The notes: generated from the letters alone by a model not told the origin. A DNA stretch of 64,000 nt from Helicobacter canis (GCF_008693005.1 NZ_VXKE01000021.1:266660-330659), one strand, 5' to 3'. Positions 16,601 through 26,747 are shown, numbered from the stretch's first letter. Made by a program: numbers and translations.

Positions 16601-17842
16601 CTAGGAGATTCTAGGAGCTTGCAGCGCGCTAAGGGCTAGGAGTAGGGTTATAAGCACGCTTTCTTGCCCTATACCTAGAATCCGCTCGCGCAGTGTAGAA
16701 GCCTGCGCTAGGCTCGGGCTTCTTGCGTGTGCGGCTGGATTGCGGATCGCTTGAAGGGTGTTGATAAATGAGCCGAGCTTTATGCCAGCGAAGTAGCTAA
16801 TGTCGTGTTTATTCAAGCTAGAATCTAGCTTATAGGCTTTGTCATACTTCCACTGCTCTAGCACTTGTTGGGCGCATTTGCGTAGGTGCTTTGTCGTGCC
16901 AAGGGCTGGAGTGCTTTTCGCCTTGCCTTCAAGCCACTCTTGCACGCTAGATTCTATCTCATGCACGCTGTAAGTGATCGCAGCTAGGGGGGACTCTACC
17001 TCTGTGAGCGTGCTCTCAAACTCAACGAGCGTAGCAAAAAGCGCGCGGTAGAATCGCATAATTTCTTGCTCCATTGATTTAGCATAGAGCAGGACAATGC
17101 CTGTGCAGTCATAGAGCGGGTTCTCTCTGTTGGCAAGGTATTCTATCTCGGCGTTGATGAGGCTCTCCATAGAATCTGGCAGGAGCGCGTTGGCAAGCTT
17201 TGTGCCAAAGATATAGTCGATTAAGTGCTGGCGGATTTGGATTTGCTCATTTGTTTTAAACATATTGTGGTAGTGGGACTCATCTTGGGTGAAGTAGCTT
17301 TGATTGGACTTTAGCGTGATGAAAAGTGGGTAGGTGTAGTCGTTGCCATAGATGGCAAAGGTGCGGTTATTGTGCAAGGTGATAAAATTTGCCAAGAAGT
17401 TATCGCGCACAGATGTGAAGTCATCTCGCACCAGCTCACGCATATCTGTGATTAGAAACCACAGCTCCACATCAAGCCCCTTTTGCTCATAGTAGGCGGG
17501 GGAATCAGCTGGCTGCTCTTTGGCTATGGAAGTAACCTTGCAGACATAAAGATTGGCATAATCGCTCAAAAATAGCTGCAAGGGACTATCGCTAGAAGTG
17601 CTAGCCATAAGCTGCGCCCACGACTCATTGGCAAAGGTGGTGCTAGGTGGCTCGAGAATCTGGGCAGGCTTGCTAGGCTCTGCTTGGGCGTGTGGCTTTG
17701 GCGCGCGCATTTTGGATTTCACCTTGCCAAAGGCGACACTGCCTTGTGTTTTAAGGATTGCAAGGTGGGATTCTATGACATTGTTTTCATAGTAGGGGTT
17801 GTAGAGTATGAGCAGTGCGGTGGGGTTTGTGGGGTGGGTCAT
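16601..17842 (-). CDS. Unrecognised protein with C-terminal HEPN-like motif
   Basis: I do not recognise the family. The 413-residue protein has no signal peptide or membrane span. The N-terminus (ALLILYNPYYENNVIESHL) looks like the first strand and helix of an alpha/beta domain, followed by a proline-rich linker (about 45-70), a mixed middle domain, and a helical C-terminal third ending in INTLQAIRNPAAHARS. RNPAAH fits the R-x4-6-H motif of HEPN ribonuclease-like domains. Lys/Glu-rich helices before it fit a HEPN bundle. It stands alone between a convergent hydrolase gene and clpB. HEPN proteins often act in defence or toxin-antitoxin systems, but that is inference here. Confidence 0.6.
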   Translation of the reverse strand: MTHPTNPTALLILYNPYYENNVIESHLAILKTQGSVAFGKVKSKMRAPKPHAQAEPSKPAQILEPPSTTFANESWAQLMASTSSDSPLQLFLSDYANLYVCKVTSIAKEQPADSPAYYEQKGLDVELWFLITDMRELVRDDFTSVRDNFLANFITLHNNRTFAIYGNDYTYPLFITLKSNQSYFTQDESHYHNMFKTNEQIQIRQHLIDYIFGTKLANALLPDSMESLINAEIEYLANRENPLYDCTGIVLLYAKSMEQEIMRFYRALFATLVEFESTLTEVESPLAAITYSVHEIESSVQEWLEGKAKSTPALGTTKHLRKCAQQVLEQWKYDKAYKLDSSLNKHDISYFAGIKLGSFINTLQAIRNPAAHARSPSLAQASTLRERILGIGQESVLITLLLALSALQAPRIS

Positions 17843-17972
17843 TATACGCCTTTAGGGTGGATATTGGGTATTATAGCTTAAGGCGGTGGTTTTGTGTAGT
17901 GCTGGCGATAGTAGAATCTACTTTGAAATTTGCTAGATTCTATTAGAGTCTATGTGCTTACCTATAAATAAA

Positions 17973-18002
17973 CTTGATAGTAAATGACTAAATTTATATA
18001 AT
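17973..18002 (+). promoter_or_regulatory. clpB promoter with HAIR-like (HspR) operator
   Basis: CTTGATA (17973-17979), seven bases, then ACTAAAT (17987-17993). This keeps the exact spacing of the HAIR operator CTTGAGT-N7-ACTCAAG, with five of seven matches in each half. A TATAAT -10 box follows at 17997-18002, so a bound repressor would cover the -35 region. The clpB start is 90 bases downstream. Confidence 0.45.
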
Positions 18003-18091
18003 GCCAAGTATATAAAACTTAGCAGTGATAGCCATTTAGTGCCTAATCATTGCTTTGGGTTATATGACTATGTAGCTATAAGGAGTAAGAG

Positions 18092-20686
18092 ATGTTTGAG
18101 AAGCTAACTAACCAAAGCAAAGAAGCCCTAGACTCTGCGGCTTCTTTGGCACTGCACGCCAATAATCAAGAAATCACTTCTGCCCACTTGCTTTGGGCTA
18201 TGCTTACTGATACACAAAGTATCCTAAACCAAGCTCTAAATGCGATGAACGCCGATAAAGCCGCTATCACGCTAGAGGCAAAAAGCGCGGTAGAAAATCT
18301 CCCTAAATCTTCTCAAGTAAGCAAAGAGAGCTTGCGGCTCTCCCAAGAGCTTGCCAATGCCCTGCATAATGCGCAAGGATATGCCACGCAAAATGGCGAT
18401 AGCTATATCGCGCTAGATAGCATTATCATCGCAAATGCTAAGAGTGAAGTGTTTGCCAAGATTTTGGGAAAGTATGTCGATATGCACGAGCTGGCAAAGA
18501 GCCTAGAATCTATGCGTAAAGGCGCGAAAATCAGCAGCCAAAATGACGATAGCACGCTGCAGTCTTTGGCGAAGTTTGGGATTGATCTAACGGCAAAAGC
18601 ACTGGAAAACAGCCTTGATCCAGTGATTGGCAGAGATGAAGAGATTATGCGAATGATGCAAATCCTTATCCGCAAGAGTAAAAATAATCCCATTCTACTA
18701 GGCGAGCCGGGCGTGGGGAAAACGGCTGTGGTAGAGGGGCTAGCGCAAAGGATCGTGCGAAAAGAAGTGCCCCTAAGCTTGCAGCATAAGCGAGTCATCG
18801 CGCTTGATATGAGCGCGCTTGTGGCTGGGGCGAAGTATCGCGGGGAGTTTGAAGAGCGATTAAAAGCGGTTGTCGATGAAGTCAAAAAGGCTGGGAATGT
18901 GATTTTGTTTATCGATGAGATACATACGATTGTGGGGGCTGGGGCAGCAGAGGGCAGTATGGATGCGGCAAATATCTTAAAGCCAGCACTAGCGCGCGGC
19001 GAGCTGCATACCATTGGCGCGACCACACTCAAAGAGTATCGCAAATATTTTGAAAAAGATGCCGCACTTACGCGTAGATTCCAGCCTATCGCGCTTAATG
19101 AGCCAAGTGTGAGCCAATCGCTGCAGATTTTGCGCGGGATTAAAGAGCGGCTTGAAGCCCACCATAAAGTGAGCATTACAGATTCTGCGCTTGTGGCAGC
19201 GGCAAAGCTCTCAGCACGCTATATTACAGATAGATTCTTGCCTGATAAGGCGATTGATCTAATCGATGAGGCAGCAGCGGAGCTAAAAATGCAGATAGAG
19301 TCCCAGCCAAATGCGCTTGCTTCTATCAAGCGAGAGATTGAGAATCTAACCATCGAGCAAGAAGCCATTAAAATGGAGACAAGCAATACTTCTAAAAAGG
19401 GTGCAAGCACCGATAGGCTTGCCGAGATTGAAAAAGAGCTAGGCGATGCTAAAGAGGAGCAAAGGCGACTTGAAGCGCAGTTTGAGAGCGAAAAGCAAGT
19501 CTTCCAAGAAATCGCACAAAGCAAGGATAAGATAGACTCCTTGCGGAGTGAATGTGAGCTTGCTAAGCGCGATGGGAACTTGCAAAGAGCCGCAGAGATT
19601 GAATATGGACTTTTGCCAGCGGAGAAAGAAGCCCTGCAGGCATTAGAGCAAAAGTGGGAGAGTATGCAAGAGGGTGGCACGCTACTAAAGAACTCTGTAA
19701 CACAAGAGAGTATTGCAGAGATTGTAAGCCGCTGGACACAAATCCCTGTGCGTAAAATGCTCCAAAGTGAGAAAGATAGGATTCTAGGCATAGAGCAAGA
19801 GCTAGCCCAAAGCGTAGTAGGGCAAGATGAAGCGTTGAGAGCCATAGCGCGCGCGATAAAGCGCAATAAAGCGGGCTTAAGTGATGGTAATCGCCCTATT
19901 GGCAGCTTTTTGTTCCTAGGACCAACGGGCGTGGGCAAGACAGAATCTGCAAAGGCGTTAGCGCGCTTTTTGTTTGATAGTGAGAAAAACCTTATCCGCT
20001 TTGATATGAGCGAATATATGCAAAAGCACGAAGTGAGCCGCCTAGTGGGTGCTGCTCCGGGCTATGTGGGCTATGAAGAAGGCGGGCAGCTTACAGAAGC
20101 TCTGCGCAGGAAGCCTTATAGTGTGGTGCTGTTTGATGAGATTGAAAAGGCACATCCAGATGTGTTTAATCTACTTTTGCAAGTGCTTGATGATGGACGG
20201 ATAACCGATAACAAAGGCGTAACGATAGATTGTAAAAACACGATTATTATCCTAACAAGCAATATCGGTAGCCAAAAGATTATGGATATTGCTGATAAAA
20301 ATGCGCGGGAAGCAGCGGTGCGCGATGAGCTAAAATCCTACTTCAAGCCAGAGTTTATCAATCGGCTTGATGATATTGTGATATTTAATCCGCTCTCACT
20401 TGAGAATATCACAAAGATCGTTGAGAATCTACTTGCCAGTATTGCTACAAAGCTAAGTGATAGGGGCATTGGCATTGAGCTTACACAAAGTGCGAAAGCC
20501 TTTATCGCAGAAGTTGGGTTTGACCCAGTGTTTGGCGCGCGCCCGCTAAAAAGGGCGATGTATGAAGAGATTGAAGATAAGCTTGCAGAGCTGATTTTAG
20601 AAGCAAAGGTGCAAGAGGGCGATAAGGTGGTGTTTGATATGAAAGATTCTGCTTTGAGCGTGGAGATCATACACCAAGATACTTAG
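18092..20686 (+). CDS. clpB: ATP-dependent disaggregase ClpB
   Basis: ClpB (Hsp100) pulls polypeptides out of aggregates together with DnaK. The 864-residue length is typical. In order: Clp N domain (1-140, [13 protein letters not shown]), AAA+ 1 with Walker A GEPGVGKT (about 206-213) and Walker [11 protein letters not shown], the coiled-coil middle domain (about 400-525, Glu/Lys/Gln-rich), and AAA+ 2 with GPTGVGKTE (about 609-617) and [13 protein letters not shown]. The arginine finger and C-terminal [22 protein letters not shown] are present. The long middle domain separates it from ClpA/ClpC. It is monocistronic or leads into rpsA after 134 bases. Heat-shock control by HspR is plausible. 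Confidence 0.98.
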   Translation: MFEKLTNQSKEALDSAASLALHANNQEITSAHLLWAMLTDTQSILNQALNAMNADKAAITLEAKSAVENLPKSSQVSKESLRLSQELANALHNAQGYATQNGDSYIALDSIIIANAKSEVFAKILGKYVDMHELAKSLESMRKGAKISSQNDDSTLQSLAKFGIDLTAKALENSLDPVIGRDEEIMRMMQILIRKSKNNPILLGEPGVGKTAVVEGLAQRIVRKEVPLSLQHKRVIALDMSALVAGAKYRGEFEERLKAVVDEVKKAGNVILFIDEIHTIVGAGAAEGSMDAANILKPALARGELHTIGATTLKEYRKYFEKDAALTRRFQPIALNEPSVSQSLQILRGIKERLEAHHKVSITDSALVAAAKLSARYITDRFLPDKAIDLIDEAAAELKMQIESQPNALASIKREIENLTIEQEAIKMETSNTSKKGASTDRLAEIEKELGDAKEEQRRLEAQFESEKQVFQEIAQSKDKIDSLRSECELAKRDGNLQRAAEIEYGLLPAEKEALQALEQKWESMQEGGTLLKNSVTQESIAEIVSRWTQIPVRKMLQSEKDRILGIEQELAQSVVGQDEALRAIARAIKRNKAGLSDGNRPIGSFLFLGPTGVGKTESAKALARFLFDSEKNLIRFDMSEYMQKHEVSRLVGAAPGYVGYEEGGQLTEALRRKPYSVVLFDEIEKAHPDVFNLLLQVLDDGRITDNKGVTIDCKNTIIILTSNIGSQKIMDIADKNAREAAVRDELKSYFKPEFINRLDDIVIFNPLSLENITKIVENLLASIATKLSDRGIGIELTQSAKAFIAEVGFDPVFGARPLKRAMYEEIEDKLAELILEAKVQEGDKVVFDMKDSALSVEIIHQDT

Positions 20687-20820
20687 GCAATGGCGGTGGC
20701 ATAGAGTCTGCACTAGGCTCTAGGCAGCTTGCTAGAATCTATATTTTACTAAGTGAAAATAAAGCTTACTAAAAGCAAAACTTAGCTAGAATCGCCGTAT
20801 TTTTCATAAAGGCAAATACG

Positions 20821-22476
20821 ATGTTGAAAGTTTTGGACGATACAGAGGATAATGGCGAGTTCGCAAGAATGCTCGCAGAAAGAGAGAAGCAAGAAGAGCT
20901 AGGGCAGGTGAAAACGGGCAAGGTGATTGCCATTCACGATAATGGCTTGCTTGTTGATGTGGGTGAGAAGATAGAGGGGTTTTTAGGGCTAGCAGAAGTC
21001 GCTGATGAGAATGGGAAGATCCCTTTTAATGTGGGTGATGAAATAGTAGTGTTTGTATCCTCTGGGAAAGGTGAGCGACCTAGTGTATCGCACAAAAAGG
21101 CGATCAAGCTCGCTAATGTCGAGCGGAAAATCAAAGAGCTGGGCAGTGATTTTAAAGACAAGATTGTTGAGGGCAAGATCATTCGCAAGAATAAGGGTGG
21201 CTATGTGCTAGAATCTGATGGGGTGGATTACTTTATGCCTCGTGCTGCTGCTGCACTCAAGGATTCTGCTAAGAATATTGGGCAAAGGGTGAAAGCTTGT
21301 ATTATCGATGTGCGCCCAGATGAACGCTCTATCATTGTATCTCGTAAGAGATTTTTTGAAATTGATGATGCAAAGCAGGCAGAAGGTGTGAAGAAGCTCC
21401 TAGAAGAAGAGGGCAAGGTCTTTGAAGGGGTTGTTAAAAGTATCACAAGCTTTGGAATGTTTGTGGAAGTTGATGGAGTCAAGGGGCTTGTGCATTATAC
21501 AGAGATTAGCCACAAAGGTCCTGTGAATACAGCCAAGCTCTATAAAGAAGACGACCGCGTATCTGTCAAGGTCGTGGGCTATGATGAGGAGAAAAAGCGA
21601 TTGTCTTTCTCCATTAAGGCTGTTACGCAAGATCCTTGGCAAGAAGTGCAAAAAGAGCTAAAAAAGGGCTATACGATTAAGGTTGTCGTTAGCAATATTG
21701 AAGCGTATGGTGCGTTTGTAGATATTGGCAATGATGTGGAGGGCTTCTTGCATATTTCTGAGCTTTCTTGGGATAAGGATATTAAACACCCAAGCGATAT
21801 TTTGAAAGTTGGCGATGAGATTGATGTTGAAGTGATTGAGATTGACCCTGCTAATCGCAGGCTGCGTGTTTCCTTAAAGAATCTTTTAGAAAAGCCTTTT
21901 GATAACTTTATGAAGACATATAAGCTTAATGATGTAGTAAAGGGCAAGGTCGCCACCTTGACAGATTTTGGCGCATTTATTAGCCTAGGGCAAGTTGATG
22001 GACTATTGCATAATGAAGATGCCTTTTGGGAGAAGAATAAGTGTAAAGATGCTTTCAAAGTTGGGCAGGAGCTTGAAGTAAGAATTGTTAAAATCGATAG
22101 CGCAAATCAAAGAATCTCCCTTAGCAGGCGCGCTCTTGAGGAGTCTCCAGCCGAAGTATTTAGCAAGACGCATAAAGTCGATGATATTGTTAAAGGCAGG
22201 GTGATAGATAGTAAAGATTTTGGCGTGTTTATTGAAATTGATGGTATGGATGCGCTTATTCGCAATGAAGATTTGTATCCACTAAAAAAGGAAGAGATAG
22301 AAGTTGGCAGTGAGATTGAGGGCGTGATTGTTGCTATTGATAAACAAAATAACCGCGTGCGTGTGTCTGTGAAGCGACTAGAGCGACAAAAGCAAAAAGA
22401 AGAAATCCGCGCAATCAATAGTGCTGATAAAATGACACTTGGAGATAAACTGAAAGACAAAATCCAACGCTCATAA
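20821..22476 (+). CDS. rpsA: 30S ribosomal protein S1
   Basis: S1 brings mRNA to the 30S subunit through six S1 (OB-fold) domains, all visible as repeats of the type G-x-V-x-x-x-x-x-G-x-x-V-D-x-G, for example TGKVIAIHDNGLLVDVG near 35, FEGVVKSITSFGMFVEVDG near 200, YTIKVVVSNIEAYGAFVDIG near 285 and VKGRVIDSKDFGVFIEIDG near 460. The 551-residue length fits the family. It is followed after 10 bases by a small membrane-protein gene and then serA, the same order as H. pylori rpsA-serA. Confidence 0.97.
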   Translation: MLKVLDDTEDNGEFARMLAEREKQEELGQVKTGKVIAIHDNGLLVDVGEKIEGFLGLAEVADENGKIPFNVGDEIVVFVSSGKGERPSVSHKKAIKLANVERKIKELGSDFKDKIVEGKIIRKNKGGYVLESDGVDYFMPRAAAALKDSAKNIGQRVKACIIDVRPDERSIIVSRKRFFEIDDAKQAEGVKKLLEEEGKVFEGVVKSITSFGMFVEVDGVKGLVHYTEISHKGPVNTAKLYKEDDRVSVKVVGYDEEKKRLSFSIKAVTQDPWQEVQKELKKGYTIKVVVSNIEAYGAFVDIGNDVEGFLHISELSWDKDIKHPSDILKVGDEIDVEVIEIDPANRRLRVSLKNLLEKPFDNFMKTYKLNDVVKGKVATLTDFGAFISLGQVDGLLHNEDAFWEKNKCKDAFKVGQELEVRIVKIDSANQRISLSRRALEESPAEVFSKTHKVDDIVKGRVIDSKDFGVFIEIDGMDALIRNEDLYPLKKEEIEVGSEIEGVIVAIDKQNNRVRVSVKRLERQKQKEEIRAINSADKMTLGDKLKDKIQRS

Positions 22477-22486
22477 TTGAGGCTGT

Positions 22487-22954
22487 ATGAAAACAAAGAC
22501 TATTGTGATTGTCTTGCTTGTGAGCGTGTTTGTAGGGGGTAGCATTGGCTGGCTATTCTACTATAAGACACAAGTTGGGGCGAGGCAAGTTGGGGTTGAG
22601 TATGCTACGGAAGCTCCAGTTGCAGCAGCGCCAAATCTCACAAAAGACAATTGGCTTGATAATCTTAAAAATTTTAACAAAGCCTATTCTTATCCAGCGC
22701 AGGAGTTTGAGATTTTTGTAGATTTTGTTGATCCAGATATTAAGGCTATCCCGCAAAAGATTTTTATCGCAGCGGTAGATCAGTATTTGTTTTTCTGTTT
22801 AAATGAGCTATTTAAGCAGAAAAACATTGAGTTTGCTTATAGTAAAAATAGCAATTCCATTGATTTGGTTGTTTATATCCCTAAAGAATATCTAAAGGCG
22901 CAGCAGCTTATAAAGGAGCTACAATACTATGAGGTGCCATACACTTATCAATAA
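22487..22954 (+). CDS. Conserved Helicobacter protein with one membrane anchor (HP0398-like by position)
   Basis: The 155-residue protein has an N-terminal hydrophobic helix (IVIVLLVSVFVGGSIGWLFYY) followed by a soluble region of about 120 residues without a known motif. It is expected in the inner membrane with its bulk in the periplasm. It sits between rpsA and serA, where H. pylori also has a small unknown gene. The function is not known to me. Spacing of 10 and 11 bases to its neighbours indicates cotranscription. Confidence 0.8.
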   Translation: MKTKTIVIVLLVSVFVGGSIGWLFYYKTQVGARQVGVEYATEAPVAAAPNLTKDNWLDNLKNFNKAYSYPAQEFEIFVDFVDPDIKAIPQKIFIAAVDQYLFFCLNELFKQKNIEFAYSKNSNSIDLVVYIPKEYLKAQQLIKELQYYEVPYTYQ

Positions 22955-22965
22955 GGAGAAGCCTA

Positions 22966-24546
22966 ATGTATAAAATAGCCGTGTGTGATCATATACATCA
23001 AAAAGGTTTGGATATGCTCGCGTCCCAAAGCGACATAGTTTTGCTAAATTTAGCAGATTTGCCTAAAGATAAGTTGCTGCAATCACTGCAAGAAGTTGAT
23101 GTCGCCATTACTCGCAGCTCTACGCCGGTTAAGGAAGAGTTTTTATCAAATGTGCCGAGTCTCAAGGCAGTGGTGCGCGCTGGCGTGGGTGTGGATAATG
23201 TAGATATAGATGGCTGCTCAAAGCAAGGGATTGTTGTGATGAATGTCCCAACGGCTAACACCATTGCTGCTGTGGAGCTTACGATGACACACATACTAAG
23301 TGCGATACGAAACTTACCCGGCGCAAATGCCCAGCTTAAAGATGAGCGAAAGTGGAAAAGAGAGGATTGGTATGGCACAGAGCTTAAGGGCAAAAAGGTA
23401 GGGGTGATTGGCTTTGGCAATATCGGCTCTAGGGTTGGGATCCGCTGCAAGGCTTTTGAAGCAGAAGTTGTGACATACGACCCATATATCTTGCCATCTA
23501 AGGCGATTAACGCTGGAGTATCGTATGTGAAAGATTTTGATGAAATTTTGTCGTGCGATATTATCACAATCCACACACCCAAAAACACAGAAACCACAAA
23601 TATGATCACTGCCAAAGAGCTAGCAAAGATGAAAGATGGGGTGATTTTGATCAATTGTGCGCGGGGTGGGCTATACAATGAGGAGGATTTGTATCAAAGC
23701 TTGCAGAGCGGTAAGGTGCGCTGGGCTGGGATTGATGTGTTTGACAAAGAGCCGGGAACTAGCTGCAAGCTTTTGGATTTGCCAAATGTCTATGTTACCC
23801 CACATATTGGTGCAAATACACTAGAATCACAAGAAGAGATCGCCAAGCAAGCTGCGCAAGCTGCTATGGAAGCAGCGCGTGGTATCGCCTACCCCAATGC
23901 GCTCAATCTCCCAACAAGCACCACCCAGCTCCCTGACTTTGCTAGTCATTATATGGAGCTTACGCAAAAGCTAGGCTTCCTTTGCTCGCAGCTGGATAAG
24001 AGCGTGCTTACTTCCATTAAAATCACCGCGCAAGGTGAAATTAGCAACTATATAGATTCCCTTGAGACTTATGCGATTGTTGGCGTTTTAAAGCCATCTC
24101 TTGGCGATAAAATCAACTATGTAAATGCACCTTTTCTTGCCAAGGAGAGAGGGATAGAAGTTGTTAAAGAGGCGAGTGAGAGCTCAAAGTCTTATAAGAA
24201 TCTCATCACTCTTACCGCCTATACGAATAACGGCAGCTTAAGTGTGTCTGGGACGGTTTTTGATGACAACATTATCCGTTTAAGTGCGATCAATGAATTT
24301 GAAGCATTGATTGAGCCAAAGGGGAGAATGCTGCTTTTCAAAAACACTGATGTGCCCGGTGTCATAGGGAATGTCGGGCAGATTCTAGGGAAGCATAAAA
24401 TCAATATCGCAGATTTTAGACTTGCTCGCAATGCTAAAAATGAAGCACTTGCAGTGATTTTGGTGGATAATGCAGTTTCTAATGAAGTGCTACAAGAGCT
24501 TGCGCAAGTGGAAGCGTGTCTTTCCTTGCATATGGTAGTCATCTAA
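22966..24546 (+). CDS. serA: D-3-phosphoglycerate dehydrogenase
   Basis: The enzyme oxidises 3-phosphoglycerate to 3-phosphohydroxypyruvate, the first step of serine synthesis. The 526 residues match the long SerA type: substrate domain, NAD Rossmann motif GVIGFGNIGSRVG (near 144) with YDPY, the catalytic-loop HTPKNTETTNMI and NCARGGLYNEEDL, PHIGANTLESQEEIA with the active His, an intervening domain, and a C-terminal ACT domain (FKNTDVPGVIGNVGQILGKHKINIADF) that binds serine for feedback control. The ribosome site is AAGGAGAAG. Confidence 0.97.
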   Translation: MYKIAVCDHIHQKGLDMLASQSDIVLLNLADLPKDKLLQSLQEVDVAITRSSTPVKEEFLSNVPSLKAVVRAGVGVDNVDIDGCSKQGIVVMNVPTANTIAAVELTMTHILSAIRNLPGANAQLKDERKWKREDWYGTELKGKKVGVIGFGNIGSRVGIRCKAFEAEVVTYDPYILPSKAINAGVSYVKDFDEILSCDIITIHTPKNTETTNMITAKELAKMKDGVILINCARGGLYNEEDLYQSLQSGKVRWAGIDVFDKEPGTSCKLLDLPNVYVTPHIGANTLESQEEIAKQAAQAAMEAARGIAYPNALNLPTSTTQLPDFASHYMELTQKLGFLCSQLDKSVLTSIKITAQGEISNYIDSLETYAIVGVLKPSLGDKINYVNAPFLAKERGIEVVKEASESSKSYKNLITLTAYTNNGSLSVSGTVFDDNIIRLSAINEFEALIEPKGRMLLFKNTDVPGVIGNVGQILGKHKINIADFRLARNAKNEALAVILVDNAVSNEVLQELAQVEACLSLHMVVI

Positions 24547-24602
24547 GTATGGTGGCAGTTTATGGCGCACTTAAGCTCATATAAAATTAAACTTCTATGG
24601 TG

Positions 24603-24608
24603 TATAAT
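24603..24608 (+). promoter_or_regulatory. Putative -10 box of cheZ
   Basis: TATAAT within TGGTGTATAATCACG, 33 bases before the cheZ start and after an A+T-rich stretch. It separates cheZ from the rpsA-serA group. Confidence 0.5.
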
Positions 24609-24641
24609 CACGCCATTTTTGAATCGGTGTAAGGATATGCG

Positions 24642-25343
24642 ATGACGCAAGAAGAGCTAGATGCATTGATGAGCGAGGGGGATTCTGGCTTGCAGAGTAT
24701 TGATACGCCAGAATCTAGCGAAGAGCCAGCGGAAATGGCTGATGATATTGCTGCTAAAGATGGGTTTGACCCTAGTAATTTCCGTGTCCAAGCCTCAAAG
24801 CACTGGCCCCCACCACCGCCAGATAAAGACCATAAAGTTGTCCATCAGCTTGATGATGTTACGCGCGATACAGAAGTAAAGGCTGGGGAGGTCTTTGACC
24901 AGCTTGATATTATTAGCTCAAATGCGGAAGAAATTATTAAATCTACAAAGAAGATCAAATCCTATCTCACATCGCAGGAAGCCTTGTTTGCCAAGCTTAC
25001 GGAGCATTTCCCACATGTGGAGAGCTTTAAAGGCGCGCTAGAATCTACTAGAGCAATGCTTGAGGAGATTACTTTGGTAAGCGATGGAGCGAACAACTGC
25101 TCTGATGCTATTTTGCAAGCAATGGATATTATGCAGTTTCAAGATATTAACCGCCAGCGCATTGAGCGGGTGATCAATGTTATGCGTGCTTTAGCGCAGT
25201 ATATGAACTCTCTTTTTGAGAGCAAGATTGATGACAACAAGCGAGTTGCATCGGCAGTATATATCGCAGGCGATGATAATCCAAATATCGCAGATGCAGA
25301 GGATATTGAGAATTTAATTGCTTCTTTTGGGCAAAAAAAGTAG
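24642..25343 (+). CDS. cheZ: Chemotaxis phosphatase CheZ (epsilonproteobacterial type)
   Basis: CheZ removes phosphate from CheY-P and so ends the flagellar reversal signal. The 233-residue protein has a long helical C-terminal half with IMQFQDINRQRIERVINVMRAL (about 162-183), containing the D-x-x-x-Q catalytic pattern of CheZ, and a C-terminal helix (DAEDIENLIASFGQ) that would bind CheY-P. The N-terminus reads MTQEELDALMSEGDSG, close to the CheY-binding peptide at the start of FliM. A Pro-rich linker (WPPPPPDKD) follows. It is 15 bases ahead of the U32 gene, the same pair as in H. pylori. Confidence 0.9.
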   Translation: MTQEELDALMSEGDSGLQSIDTPESSEEPAEMADDIAAKDGFDPSNFRVQASKHWPPPPPDKDHKVVHQLDDVTRDTEVKAGEVFDQLDIISSNAEEIIKSTKKIKSYLTSQEALFAKLTEHFPHVESFKGALESTRAMLEEITLVSDGANNCSDAILQAMDIMQFQDINRQRIERVINVMRALAQYMNSLFESKIDDNKRVASAVYIAGDDNPNIADAEDIENLIASFGQKK

Positions 25344-25358
25344 TTTAAGCCTTTAGCG

Positions 25359-26747
25359 ATGACTGACACAATGTATCCGCCAAGCCCATCAAATCACGCG
25401 CTAGATTCTAGCTTGCCACAGCCTGTAGAATCTAAAAAAGTTCAGCTACTCTCCCCTGCTGGGAATTTGCATAAGCTAAAAATCGCCCTTGCCTATGGAG
25501 CGGACGCGGTGTATGGTGGGGTGAGCCACTTTTCACTACGCACAAGAGCAGGAAAGGAATTTAGCTACGAAGACTTTGCCAAAGGTGTAGAATACGCCCA
25601 TAAGCTAGGCAAAAAGGTGTTTGTTACTATCAATGGCTTTCCTTTTAACTCTCAACTTAAACTCCTAGAATCCCACATCGCTAAAATGGCTGATTTATCC
25701 CCTGATGCTTTCATTGTAGCAGCTCCGGGGGTGGTGAGATTAAGCAAGAAGATTGCCCCGCAAATCCCTATCCACCTATCCACTCAAGCCAATGTCCTAA
25801 ATGTGCTTGATGCGGAAGTTTTCCATGAAATGGGAGTGAAGCGCATAGTTGCTGCACGCGAAATTAGCCTAAAAGACGCAATGGAGATTAAAAAGCATTT
25901 GCCGGATTTGGAGATTGAGATTTTTGTGCATGGCAGTATGTGCTTTGCCTTTTCAGGGCGGTGTCTTATCTCCGCGTTGCAAAGTGGGCGTGTGCCAAAC
26001 CGCGGAAGCTGTGCGAATGACTGCCGATTTGATTATGAATATTTTGTGCGAAATGTGGAGAACGATGAGCTTGTCAAATTTGATGGCAAGGAATTTTATG
26101 TCAAAAATCCCGATAATGGCGTGATGATGAGACTAGAAGAGGAAGAGGGCTTGGGGACACATATCTTTAACTCTAAGGATTTAAATCTTAGCGGACATAT
26201 TAAGGAGATTTTAGATTCTGGGGCGATTGATGCGCTAAAGATTGAAGGTAGGACAAAGTCAAATTATTACGCGGGGATTACCGCTAGGGCGTATCGTGCA
26301 GCCATTGATAGCTATTATAGTGGCAAGGGAGATTCTAGCTTTTATATCAATGAGCTACAAACGCTTAAAAATCGCGGCTTTACTGATGGCTACATTGTGC
26401 ATCGCCCTTATGAAAAGCTCAACACTCAAAATCATCAAACTGCCATAAGTGAAGGGAGCTATCAAGTCAATGCCGAAATTGATGAAAGCGGGGAATGGGC
26501 GGTGTGTAAGCATACCATAAGAGTGGGGGAGGCAAAGGAGATTGTTATGCCTTTTGGCACGAGTGTGGCTTGTGGCAAAAGTGATTTGGGTGAGATTTTT
26601 ATAGAAAATGGTATATGGTATATGCGTTTTACTAGAATCTGCCTAGCAGACAATAAAGAGCTAGATTCTATCCATAGTGGCAATGTAAATGCCTTTAAGC
26701 TTCCTTTACCCCTGCCACCTTTTAGCTTCTTGCGCGAGAGACTTTAG
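25359..26747 (+). CDS. U32 peptidase-family protein (TrhP/RlhA-like)
   Basis: The 462-residue protein carries the complete U32 family signature EIFVHGSMCFAFSGRCLIS (about 187-205), preceded by a TIM-barrel-type ELLSPAGN-like start (VQLLSPAGNLHKLKIALAYGADAVYGG) and followed by SCANDCRFDY, whose Cys residues probably help bind an Fe-S cluster. Family members named collagenase in older work are now known mainly as RNA hydroxylation factors (TrhP for tRNA U34, RlhA for 23S rRNA). A tRNA role is therefore likelier than proteolysis. The first 30 residues are poorly conserved and contain an AGAWTCT word. Confidence 0.9.
   Translation: MTDTMYPPSPSNHALDSSLPQPVESKKVQLLSPAGNLHKLKIALAYGADAVYGGVSHFSLRTRAGKEFSYEDFAKGVEYAHKLGKKVFVTINGFPFNSQLKLLESHIAKMADLSPDAFIVAAPGVVRLSKKIAPQIPIHLSTQANVLNVLDAEVFHEMGVKRIVAAREISLKDAMEIKKHLPDLEIEIFVHGSMCFAFSGRCLISALQSGRVPNRGSCANDCRFDYEYFVRNVENDELVKFDGKEFYVKNPDNGVMMRLEEEEGLGTHIFNSKDLNLSGHIKEILDSGAIDALKIEGRTKSNYYAGITARAYRAAIDSYYSGKGDSSFYINELQTLKNRGFTDGYIVHRPYEKLNTQNHQTAISEGSYQVNAEIDESGEWAVCKHTIRVGEAKEIVMPFGTSVACGKSDLGEIFIENGIWYMRFTRICLADNKELDSIHSGNVNAFKLPLPLPPFSFLRERL

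Noticed and set aside
18403..19938. Long antisense frames of 257 and 239 residues within clpB
   Set aside because: Shadows of strongly coding sequence on the other strand; Ser/Ile-rich with no domain.
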